Source: Acidimicrobiia bacterium
GTDB lineage: Bacteria > Actinomycetota > Acidimicrobiia > Spongiisociales > SHLN01
DNA length: 17,087 nt
Assembly (NCBI GenBank): GCA_004283105.1
Contig: SHLN01000025.1
Coordinates: forward strand, 1-17,087
Direction of reading: 5' to 3'
The notes beneath the pieces were generated by a model, which did no database searches, was not told the DNA's origin, and saw only the letters and a list, made by a program, of their open reading frames with translations. A program made the position numbers and the translations under genes. This document shows positions 7,124-13,855 of this stretch, piece after piece. Position 1 is the first letter of the stretch. Each line of letters opens with the position of its first letter.

Positions 7124-8566
7124 TCAGCCTGCGCGCGATCGAATGATCTCGGAGACCGCTCCAGGGTCGGCTTTGCCGCCGGTGGCCCGCATCACCTGGC
7201 CGATGAGAAAGCCGACGACCTTGCCATCGCCGGCTCGCAGCTTCTCTACCGCCTCGGCGTTGGCGGCCAGGACCTCGTCGACGATCGGCTCGAGGGCGGC
7301 GCTGTCGGAGACCTGGATGAGGTCGCGACTCGCCGCCACCTCATCCGGAGTTCCCTCCCCGGCGGCGACGCCGGCGAGGACGTCCTTGGCGGCCGACGCG
7401 GAGAGCGTTCCGTCGGCAACCATCGAAGACAACTCCGCCAGGGCCGTCCCGTTGATGGCGCTCTCGGCCAGCGTCGACTCTGTCCGCCGCAGGAGAGCCG
7501 TGACCTCGCCGGTCAGCCAGTTGGCCACCATCTGCGGCGTTCCACCGGCAGCTACGGCGGCCTCAAACACACTGCCGTATTCGACGTCACGGGAAATCAC
7601 CGCCGCCACCGGCCCGTCGAGACCCATGTCCAGGTAGCGGCCGTACGCCTGGGCAGGCAGCTCCGGCAGTCGGGCAGTCACGCGCTCGCGCCACTCATCG
7701 TCGACCGCCACCGGCACCAGGTCGGGCTCGGGGAAATACCGATAGTCGAAGGACTCCTCCTTGGATCGCATGCCCGAGGTGGTGCCGGTCTCTTCGTTCC
7801 AATGGCGGGTTTCCTGCACGACGGCCTCTCCAGCTTCCAGCAGGGCCGTCTGGCGTTCGATCTCGTGGTTGAGGGCCCGCTGCAAGGAGCGGATCGAGTT
7901 CATGTTCTTGATCTCAACTTTGGTCCCGAACGCTTCGGTTCCCTCCGGCCGCAAGGAGATGTTGCCGTCGAAGCGCATGCTGCCCTCCTCGAGCTTGGCG
8001 TCCGACACGCCGAGGCGGAGCACCACTTCCCGCAGCTCCGTCACAAAGGCCCGTGCTTGTTCGGCCGATCGGATGTCTGGCTCGGAGACAATCTCCATGA
8101 GGGGCACCCCGGCCCGGTTGAAATCGATGAGCGAGTGGGTGGCGGCATGGATTCGCCCGCCCTCGCCAATGTGCGTGCTCTTGCCGGTGTCTTCCTCCAT
8201 GTGCACACGGGTAATGCCGACCGGCACCGGACCATCCCCGGTATCGATGTCGAGGTGCCCGTCGACACACAGTGGCTCGTCGAATTGCGAGATCTGATAG
8301 TTCTTGGGCATATCCGGATAGAAGTAGTTCTTGCGAGCGAACACGGAGTGGGCGGCGATGTCGCAATTGAGGGCAAGCCCGATGGTCATCGCATACTCGA
8401 CTGCCGTGCCGTTCACGACCGGCAGTGCCCCGGGGAGGCCAAGGCATACCGGACACACGTTGGTGTTTGGCGGCGCTCCGAAGTCGACCGGACATCCACA
8501 GAACATCTTTGAGGCGGTCGTGAGCTCAACGTGGGTCTCGATGCCGATGACCGGCTCGTAGGCCAT
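7124..8566 (-). CDS. gatB: Aspartyl/glutamyl-tRNA amidotransferase subunit B
   Basis: The product is 480 residues, the normal GatB length. It binds misacylated Glu-tRNA(Gln) or Asp-tRNA(Asn) and activates the side chain with ATP before amidation. The start YEPVIGIETHVELTTASKMF is canonical. Cys23, Cys25, Cys38 and Cys41 form the zinc site, and DFNRAGVPLMEIVSEPD and NMNSIRSLQRAL are family signatures. The C-terminus has the YqeY-like tail ending in GFLIGQVMRATGGKADP. A longer reading to 8764 is open, but I chose ATG 8566: it begins the conserved protein, has GGAGG about ten bases upstream, and shares its A with the gatA stop (TGATG). It is the third gene of gatCAB. Confidence 0.96.
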   Translation of the reverse strand: MAYEPVIGIETHVELTTASKMFCGCPVDFGAPPNTNVCPVCLGLPGALPVVNGTAVEYAMTIGLALNCDIAAHSVFARKNYFYPDMPKNYQISQFDEPLCVDGHLDIDTGDGPVPVGITRVHMEEDTGKSTHIGEGGRIHAATHSLIDFNRAGVPLMEIVSEPDIRSAEQARAFVTELREVVLRLGVSDAKLEEGSMRFDGNISLRPEGTEAFGTKVEIKNMNSIRSLQRALNHEIERQTALLEAGEAVVQETRHWNEETGTTSGMRSKEESFDYRYFPEPDLVPVAVDDEWRERVTARLPELPAQAYGRYLDMGLDGPVAAVISRDVEYGSVFEAAVAAGGTPQMVANWLTGEVTALLRRTESTLAESAINGTALAELSSMVADGTLSASAAKDVLAGVAAGEGTPDEVAASRDLIQVSDSAALEPIVDEVLAANAEAVEKLRAGDGKVVGFLIGQVMRATGGKADPGAVSEIIRSRAG

Positions 8567-10041
8567 CACTGCACCTCCGAGCTGGCAAACCGCGCCCGGG
8601 CGTCGAAGCCGGCCAGGCGCTCGACCTCGGCGGCGACCCGAACCATGACGGGCTCGCCGAGGGCAGGTGCCATCACCTGGAACCCGATGGGAAGCCCTGC
8701 CCCGTCCAAACCGACGGGAACCGAAATGGCCGGATCTCCCGACATGTTGGATGGGATCGTGCACACATCCGACAGGTACATGGAAAGAGGATCGGCAGTC
8801 CTCTCGCCAACCGGAAAGGCGGTGGTCGGGCTCGTGGGGGACACGAGCACGTCGGCCTGCTCATAGGCGGCCTGGAAGTCCCGGATGATGAGCGTCCGCA
8901 CCCGCTGAGCTTGCCCGTAGAAGGCGTCGTAGTAGCCGGCCGAAAGTGCATAGGTCCCGAGCAGGATGCGGCGCGTGACCTCGGGACCGAAACCCTCCGC
9001 CCTCGTATTCGACATCATCTCCTCGACGTTCTCTCCCAGACGACGCAGTCCGTAGCGCACTCCGTCGAAGCGGGCCAGGTTGGCCGAGCATTCGGCCGGG
9101 GCAATGAGGTAGTAGGCCGACAGGGCATATTCGAGCGACGGCAGCGACACCGGAACGATGGTGGCTCCGGCCGCTTCCAGCCGGGCGATTGTCCGATCGA
9201 CCGCTTCCTGGACGGCCGGCTCGATGCCCTCGCCGTTGAGCTCGGTAACGACTCCCACCCGCAGCCCGCTCACCCCCGACTCGAGACCGGACCGGTAGTC
9301 GGGCACCGGACCCGGATAGCTCGTCGAGTCGGCCGGATCGTGGCCGCCCACCACCTCGAGCGCGGCCACTGCGTCCTCGACACGTCTCGTGAGCGGTCCA
9401 ATCTGGTCGAGTGAGCTGGCAAACGCGATCAGTCCGTATCGGCTGACGAGCCCATAGGTGGGCTTCAATCCGACTATTCCGCACATGGCGGCCGGTTGGC
9501 GAATCGACCCGCCGGTGTCGCTGCCGTAGGCGACCATGGCCGACCCGGCTGCGACCGCGGCGGCCGAACCGCCCGAGCTTCCGCCCGGTACTCGATCGGG
9601 GTCCCACGGGTTGCGAGTCGGTCCGTAGGCCGAGTTCTCAGTGGACGATCCCATCGCGAACTCGTCGAGGTTGGTCTTGCCCATGATGACGGCACCGCCA
9701 TCACGCAAGCGACTCACCGCCGTCCCGTCGTAGGGCGGCTCATACCCGGACAGGATTTTCGACGAGCACGTGGTTTCGAGACCCCTCGTCACCATGTTGT
9801 CCTTGAGGGCCACCGGCACGCCCTGCAGGGGACCGAGATCGGTTCCCGCCTTGAAGGCGGAGTCGGCGGCAACGGCGGCCCGGGCCGCTCCGTCCCGATC
9901 AAGTGTCAGATAGGCATGCAGGTTGGCCTCGGTCATGGCGGCCCGGCGATGCACCGCCTCGAGGAGCTCAACCGAGGTGAACTCCCGCGCCCGCAGGCCG
10001 CGGGAGGCTTCCGCCAGTGTCAGATCGGCGAGATCGCTCAT
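8566..10041 (-). CDS. gatA: Aspartyl/glutamyl-tRNA amidotransferase subunit A (glutamine amidase)
   Basis: The product is 491 residues, as expected for GatA. It hydrolyses glutamine and passes ammonia to GatB. The amidase-signature triad is complete: Lys80 (VPVALKDN), Ser155 in GGSSGGSAAA and Ser179 in GSDTGGSIRQPA, close to the published Thermotoga positions. TNLDEFAMGSSTENSAYGP and GLKPTYGLVSRYGLIAFAS identify GatA rather than a general amidase. The frame is open upstream to 10125, but those codons read as low-complexity Arg/Pro sequence and overlap gatC, so I start at ATG 10041. That start overlaps the gatC stop in ATGA. It has no clear Shine-Dalgarno of its own and is probably translated by coupling. 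Confidence 0.96.
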   Translation of the reverse strand: MSDLADLTLAEASRGLRAREFTSVELLEAVHRRAAMTEANLHAYLTLDRDGAARAAVAADSAFKAGTDLGPLQGVPVALKDNMVTRGLETTCSSKILSGYEPPYDGTAVSRLRDGGAVIMGKTNLDEFAMGSSTENSAYGPTRNPWDPDRVPGGSSGGSAAAVAAGSAMVAYGSDTGGSIRQPAAMCGIVGLKPTYGLVSRYGLIAFASSLDQIGPLTRRVEDAVAALEVVGGHDPADSTSYPGPVPDYRSGLESGVSGLRVGVVTELNGEGIEPAVQEAVDRTIARLEAAGATIVPVSLPSLEYALSAYYLIAPAECSANLARFDGVRYGLRRLGENVEEMMSNTRAEGFGPEVTRRILLGTYALSAGYYDAFYGQAQRVRTLIIRDFQAAYEQADVLVSPTSPTTAFPVGERTADPLSMYLSDVCTIPSNMSGDPAISVPVGLDGAGLPIGFQVMAPALGEPVMVRVAAEVERLAGFDARARFASSEVQ

Positions 10042-10328
10042 GCTTCGTCGAGGATGCGGGGCACGAGGAAGTAGTCGCCGTCTCGCTCCGGCGCCTGCGA
10101 GAGGACCTCTTCGCGGTCGAGGCACTCGGTAACCACGTCATCCCGGAAGGCGTTCGTACGCGGCAATGGATGCGACGTCGGTGGAACCCCGTCGGTCGGA
10201 AGCGCCTGCACACGGGCGGCGTGCTCGAGCACCACCTCGCACTGTTGGCGATAACGCTCGAGCTCTTCGTCGTCCAGCGCCAGGCGGGCGAGGCGGGCAA
10301 CTTTGGCGATGTCGATGTCAACGGGCAT
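10038..10328 (-). CDS. gatC: Aspartyl/glutamyl-tRNA amidotransferase subunit C
   Basis: This 96-residue protein is the small subunit that wraps around GatA and GatB and stabilises the complex. The N-terminal helix DIAKVARLARLALDDEELER is the family hallmark. The middle has the usual Pro-rich strap (PTSHPLPRTNAFRDDVV), and the end PERDGDYFLVPRIL matches GatC C-termini. ATG 10328 begins the conserved protein; the longer open frame to 10697 overlaps dapE and is not protein-like. It lies 58 bases downstream of the dapE stop, the only sizeable gap in the minus-strand cluster. A secondary promoter could sit there, but I see no convincing one. Confidence 0.94.
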   Translation of the reverse strand: MPVDIDIAKVARLARLALDDEELERYRQQCEVVLEHAARVQALPTDGVPPTSHPLPRTNAFRDDVVTECLDREEVLSQAPERDGDYFLVPRILDEA

Positions 10329-10351
10329 GGCCCGGAATGGTAGTAGTCCGG

Positions 10352-10382
10352 CCTGGAGCCGGTTCAACCGGCTTCGACCAGG
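10352..10382 (-). other. Hairpin in the dapE-gatC gap
   Basis: AGCCGGT (10357-10363) and ACCGGCT (10367-10373) make a perfect 7-bp stem with a 3-base loop. An outer CCTGG (10352-10356) pairs with CCAGG (10378-10382) across a small asymmetric bulge. No T-run follows on the transcribed (minus) strand. It is therefore more likely an mRNA-processing or attenuating structure than an intrinsic terminator. Confidence 0.45.
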
Positions 10383-10386
10383 TTTG

Positions 10387-11439
10387 CTAGCCCGCCGTGA
10401 AGAACTCCTTGAGGAATCCGAAGGCGGCATCGAGGTTTTCGAGCGGCACCGACTCATCCACCTTGTGTGCCTTGGCGACCTCCCCGGGTCCGTAGTTGAT
10501 GGCCGGAATGTTCCGCTCCGAGAGCCGGGCCGCGTCGGTCCAGCCCTGCTTGGGATGCTCCTCGGCGCCGGTGAGGGCGGCGAGTCGTTCGACGTGATGG
10601 TTGGCGGCTTCCACCCGGGCGGCCGGCGCTGAGTCGACGATCTCGTACTCATCGACCCCGGCCAGAGCGGCGGCGAGCTTGGCCTCGGCTTCCTCAACCG
10701 TCTTGTCGGGAGCGAAGCGGTAGTTGACGTTGCACTCGAAGGAGCCCGGGATGATGTTGTTGGCGATGCCGCCCTGCGCCCGGGTGACCGTCATGACCTC
10801 TTTGAACTCGAGCCCGTTTATCACGACCGGTTCCGGAGCTCGCTCCCCCATGCCCTGCAGCCAGGGACCGGCCTTCGTGATGGCGTTCTCGCCCAGCCAT
10901 GGGCGGGCGCTGTGGGCCGACGTTCCCACAAAGGACACCCGGGCGTTGATAACGCCCTGACAGCCCAGCTCGAGATTCATGTTCGTCGGCTCCAGGATGA
11001 TCCCCAGCTCGGACTCATCGAGCCAGGCGGCGTGCTCGAAGACCGAGGCGAGCTCATTGCCCTCCTGCGGCCCTTCCTCGGCGGCGTAGAACACGCCGAT
11101 CACATCGAAGGCCGACGAACGCACCGCCTCATCCTCCAGCAGGTGGAGCATGACCGCCACCCCGCCCTTCATGTCCGATGTCCCGAGACCGTGCATCCGG
11201 CCGTCAACCACCACCGCCGGTCCCTGGCCCTGGGAGGGGACTGTGTCGGTGTGCCCGTAGAGGGAGATGAGCGGCTTCCCCCCGCGATGGCCCACAACCA
11301 GGCTGTTGCCGATCCGTTCGACGCCCTGCGGTCCATAGATGGGCAGCAGGCGCTCGGCGATGGCCGTGGCAATCCGGCCCTCGTGGCCGGTCTCGGACGG
11401 GATGTCGACAAGCCAGGCAAGCGTTTCGGCCAGCGTCAC
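10387..11439 (-). CDS. dapE: Succinyl-diaminopimelate desuccinylase (M20 metallopeptidase)
   Basis: The product (350 residues) removes succinate from N-succinyl-LL-diaminopimelate. M20 metal-site motifs are in order: HTDTVP (His63, Asp65), GLGTSDMKGG (Asp89), AAEEGP (Glu121 catalytic base, Glu122 ligand) and ILEPTN (Glu150). GTSAHSARPW lies at the lid-domain junction, and IANNIIPGSFECNVNYRF also suits DapE. The frame is open to 11526, but I choose GTG 11439. It gives MTLAETLAWLVDIPSETG, overlaps the dapD stop in GTGA, and has GAGGTG five bases upstream (11445-11450). ArgE or another M20 deacylase cannot be excluded by motif alone, but position directly after dapC and dapD decides the call. 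Confidence 0.93.
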   Translation of the reverse strand: MTLAETLAWLVDIPSETGHEGRIATAIAERLLPIYGPQGVERIGNSLVVGHRGGKPLISLYGHTDTVPSQGQGPAVVVDGRMHGLGTSDMKGGVAVMLHLLEDEAVRSSAFDVIGVFYAAEEGPQEGNELASVFEHAAWLDESELGIILEPTNMNLELGCQGVINARVSFVGTSAHSARPWLGENAITKAGPWLQGMGERAPEPVVINGLEFKEVMTVTRAQGGIANNIIPGSFECNVNYRFAPDKTVEEAEAKLAAALAGVDEYEIVDSAPAARVEAANHHVERLAALTGAEEHPKQGWTDAARLSERNIPAINYGPGEVAKAHKVDESVPLENLDAAFGFLKEFFTAG

Positions 11440-12242
11440 ACCGGCACCTCGAACGTCCGCAGTGCATCGTTGAGCGACGTCTTCCGATCGGTCGAGGCCG
11501 ACCTCGTTCCAACGATAAGAGCGCACTGGAGGTCGTAGGCACCGGCCGGGAACTCTTTCGAGCGGGTGCCGGGCAGGACGACGGCTCCGGCCGGGACCCG
11601 GCCGCGCATCTCAACCGGCTCGGTTCCGGTGACGTCGATGATCGGGGTGCTCGAGGTGATGGTCGTGTTGGCGCCGAGCACGGCCCCCTCCTCGACGATG
11701 ACTCCCTCCACAAGGATCGAACGGCTTCCGATGAACGCACCGTCCTCGACGATGACAGGCCGCGCCCCCGGTGGTTCGAGGACTCCCCCGATGCCAACGC
11801 CACCGGATAGGTGTACGTCCCTCCCGATCTGCGCACACGACCCGACGGTGGCCCAGGTGTCGACCATGGTGCCCGCACCGACATAGGCGCCGATGTTCAC
11901 GTATCCGGGCATGACGACGACGCCCGGCTCGCAGAACGCCCCGTACCGGACGGTCCCCGGCGGGACCACTCTCACCCCGGCCGCAGCGAGGTTCCGTTTG
12001 GTTGGGATCTTGTCGAAGTACTCGAACGGGCCGGCCTCCATCGGCTTCACCTCGGACAGCCGGAAGTAGAGCATGATTGCTTCCTTGACCCACAGGTTGA
12101 CAACCCACTCGCCGTCAACCTTCTCGGCGACCCGCACTTCCCCGGCGTCGAGCGCGGCAATCGTGCGGTCGACCGCCTGCCTGGCATCCCCGATACGGTC
12201 GAGATCGGCGTAGGCAGCTTCGATGAGCTCACGATCGGTCAT
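11436..12242 (-). CDS. dapD: Tetrahydrodipicolinate N-succinyltransferase, E. coli type
   Basis: The product (268 residues) transfers succinyl from succinyl-CoA to tetrahydrodipicolinate. The N-terminal helical domain contains GEVRVAEKVDGEWVVNLWVK. It is followed by hexapeptide repeats of a left-handed beta helix: MPGYVNIGAYVGAGTMVDTW, ATVGSCAQIGRDVHLSGG and VGIGGVLEPPGARPVIVEDG. These blocks closely match the E. coli DapD subfamily (about 274 residues), not the longer, divergent DapD known from Mycobacterium and Corynebacterium. I chose ATG 12242, which overlaps the dapC stop as ATGA; an in-frame ATG at 12254 would add four residues. Neither start has a good Shine-Dalgarno. It is the second gene of dapC-dapD-dapE. 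Confidence 0.95.
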   Translation of the reverse strand: MTDRELIEAAYADLDRIGDARQAVDRTIAALDAGEVRVAEKVDGEWVVNLWVKEAIMLYFRLSEVKPMEAGPFEYFDKIPTKRNLAAAGVRVVPPGTVRYGAFCEPGVVVMPGYVNIGAYVGAGTMVDTWATVGSCAQIGRDVHLSGGVGIGGVLEPPGARPVIVEDGAFIGSRSILVEGVIVEEGAVLGANTTITSSTPIIDVTGTEPVEMRGRVPAGAVVLPGTRSKEFPAGAYDLQCALIVGTRSASTDRKTSLNDALRTFEVPV

Positions 12243-13381
12243 GCGCCGAGGCATTCCACTAGGACGTCCACTGCATACTCACATTCTTCGAGGGTCGGAA
12301 CGAGGGCAAGGCGAATATACCCCTCTCCGCCCGGTCCGAACGCCCGTCCGGGGGAAACCACGACTCCCCGTTCGAGCAGCCGGCCGGTGACAGCGAGGTC
12401 GTCCTCGACAACCACCCACAGGTAGAGACCCGCCGTGGAGGCAACCACCGGCAATCCGAGCTCGTCGAATGCGCGACGGAGGACGGCTCGCTTGGCCATG
12501 AAGATGGCCCGGCGCCCGGCGGCATGCTCGTCATCGGACCATGCGGCGACGGCGGCGGCCTGCACGAACTCGGCCGGTGCAACGCCGGCGCTCGACCGCA
12601 GCGTCGCCAGAGCCGCGATGGCTTCGGCATCCCCGATGATGGCCCCGCTCCGGTAGCCGGTCATACCGGAGCGCTTCGAACAGCTGTAGAAGGCCAGGGC
12701 CCCGGCCAGGTCCGGTCCGGCAACCTGGAGAACTGATCCGGGCGGATCGGTCTCGTAGACGTCGACGTAGCACTCGTCGGACAGGAACAGGGCGCCCTCG
12801 GCCCGCGACCGTTCGAGCAGATCGGCCAGCTCCGCAATAGAAGTGACCGAACCGGTCGGATTGTGCGGGGAACACGACCAGACGAGCCGCGCCCGATCCC
12901 ACATCTCGTCGCTGATGTCCCTGGCCCGCAGGACAAAATCGCCGCTGAGGCGGACCGGGTCGAGGCGGGCACCGGCGAACCGGGCGCCGCGCTCATACAC
13001 CGGGTAGCCGGGGGTTCCGTAGACGACACCATGATCGGCGCCCGGATCCACGAAGGCGAACGGGGTATGGAAGATGCCTTCCTTTGACCCGGTCGTCGGG
13101 ATGATCTGGGTGGACGGATCAACCACCACCCCGAACCGCCGGTTGAGGTAGTCGGCGATTGCCTCTCTCAGCTCCCCGAGACCGGCCGTGGTCGGGTACT
13201 GCGAGATCTCGGGGACCGAACCGATCAGGGCCTCACGGATGAATTGAGGGGTCGGCTCGCGCGGATCACCGATAGAGAAGTCGACGAGCGGCTTGCCCGC
13301 CTCACGCAGCTCCCTCGCCCGCATCTGGATCTCGGCCAGCGGATAGCCGCCCACGGCCGCAAGGATCGGGTTGACTTCCAT
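12239..13381 (-). CDS. dapC: N-succinyldiaminopimelate aminotransferase
   Basis: This 380-residue fold-type I PLP aminotransferase probably converts N-succinyl-2-amino-6-ketopimelate to succinyl-diaminopimelate with glutamate. Seen motifs: SIGDPREPTP near the start, YPTTAGLGELREAIADYL, HNPTG at 173-177, SDECYVD, and YSCSKRSGMTGYR with the PLP lysine at Lys236. The C-terminal half has the substrate Arg region GEGYIRLALVP. Class I/II aminotransferases are hard to separate by sequence, but the dapD and dapE neighbours make DapC the best call. ATG 13381 begins the protein at the edge of a 69-base divergent region. A TAACGT box six bases upstream suggests a leaderless mRNA. It is the first gene of the minus-strand cluster. 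Confidence 0.9.
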   Translation of the reverse strand: MEVNPILAAVGGYPLAEIQMRARELREAGKPLVDFSIGDPREPTPQFIREALIGSVPEISQYPTTAGLGELREAIADYLNRRFGVVVDPSTQIIPTTGSKEGIFHTPFAFVDPGADHGVVYGTPGYPVYERGARFAGARLDPVRLSGDFVLRARDISDEMWDRARLVWSCSPHNPTGSVTSIAELADLLERSRAEGALFLSDECYVDVYETDPPGSVLQVAGPDLAGALAFYSCSKRSGMTGYRSGAIIGDAEAIAALATLRSSAGVAPAEFVQAAAVAAWSDDEHAAGRRAIFMAKRAVLRRAFDELGLPVVASTAGLYLWVVVEDDLAVTGRLLERGVVVSPGRAFGPGGEGYIRLALVPTLEECEYAVDVLVECLGA

Positions 13382-13387
13382 GGCGGA

Positions 13388-13393
13388 ACGTTA
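13388..13393 (-). promoter_or_regulatory. Possible -10 box for a leaderless dapC transcript
   Basis: On the minus strand TAACGT fits the actinobacterial TANNNT pattern and ends six bases before the dapC ATG. Transcription would then begin at or next to the start codon. No clear -35 is visible about 17 bases upstream, and no strong Shine-Dalgarno is present. Confidence 0.35.
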
Positions 13394-13436
13394 CCTGCGG
13401 GACGCCGATCCACCGGCCACAATCCCCGGCAGCTCG

Positions 13437-13442
13437 TATCAT
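13437..13442 (+). promoter_or_regulatory. Possible -10 box for the rightward operon, leaderless
   Basis: TATCAT fits TANNNT and ends eight bases before ATG 13451, which has no Shine-Dalgarno. This suggests a leaderless or nearly leaderless transcript for the rightward operon. I see no convincing -35. The 69-base region 13382-13450 holds nothing else I can support. Confidence 0.35.
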
Positions 13443-13450
13443 CTCGTGCC

Positions 13451-13852
13451 ATGAAAGACACGACGTATCGGTTCATCTATGCAGGCCTCGGCATTGCGCT
13501 GGTGGCCGTGGTCGGGCTGGCCGTCGCCTTCAGCCCGTCCGGGACCGAAACACCCCTTCCGGAACCGGTCGAGCGTATCTTTCCGCTTCCCAACGACTCT
13601 GTCATCCGCCAGACGGCCCTCGAGATCGACATGCAGGTTGGATATGAGATCGTGCTGTTCGTGGACGGATTCCGCATCTCGCCGGTGGAGATCGGTGTCC
13701 AGACGGGCACCAATCGGTACGTCTGGGAGCCCGCCCCCGGCCGGTTTCTCGAAACATGGGAGCCCGGCACCCATGAGATCACGATCGAATGGGACCGTAT
13801 TTCCGGAATCCCCGACCCGGGCTCCTACTCGTGGTCATTCCGAGTGCAGTAG
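13451..13852 (+). CDS. Membrane-anchored hypothetical protein with extracytoplasmic beta-rich domain
   Basis: The product is 133 residues. A short basic N-terminus precedes one hydrophobic helix (about 8-27, ending VVGLAVAF), then a Pro-rich linker (TPLPEPVERIFPLPNDSV). The rest looks like a small beta-sandwich facing outward: alternating segments such as YEIVLFVDGF, THEITIEWDR and a final SYSWSFRVQ strand resemble Ig-like or CopC-like folds. There is no lipobox Cys, so the helix is probably an uncleaved anchor. I do not recognise the family. ATG 13451 is chosen because it places the hydrophobic segment at the N-terminus and follows the TATCAT box; the open frame further upstream overlaps dapC. 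It ends three bases before the AP endonuclease-polymerase fusion, suggesting one transcript. Confidence 0.75.
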   Translation: MKDTTYRFIYAGLGIALVAVVGLAVAFSPSGTETPLPEPVERIFPLPNDSVIRQTALEIDMQVGYEIVLFVDGFRISPVEIGVQTGTNRYVWEPAPGRFLETWEPGTHEITIEWDRISGIPDPGSYSWSFRVQ

Positions 13853-13855
13853 CCG

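Noticed and set aside
8567..8764. N-terminal extension of gatB (66 codons upstream of MAYEPVIG).
   Set aside because: It overlaps the conserved end of gatA, reads as low-complexity Arg/Gly sequence, and the internal ATG 8566 has a good ribosome binding site and a TGATG junction.
10042..10125. N-terminal extension of gatA (28 codons).
   Set aside because: It overlaps gatC, is Arg/Pro-rich, and the ATGA junction at 10038-10041 gives the canonical GatA start.
10329..10386. T-box riboswitch or intrinsic terminator ahead of gatC.
   Set aside because: The gap is only 58 bases, lacks T-box landmarks and has no T-run after the hairpin.
10329..10697. N-terminal extension of the gatC frame into dapE.
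   Set aside because: The sequence is Ser/Pro/Arg-rich shadow coding of dapE; GatC proteins are about 95-100 residues and begin at ATG 10328.
11440..11526. N-terminal extension of dapE (29 codons from ATG 11526).
   Set aside because: It overlaps the end of dapD. GTG 11439 has GAGGTG upstream, a GTGA overlap and gives the expected M20 start.
13244..13450. Upstream extension of the 133-residue membrane-anchored protein.
   Set aside because: It runs antisense through the start of dapC; the internal ATG 13451 places the hydrophobic helix at the N-terminus.
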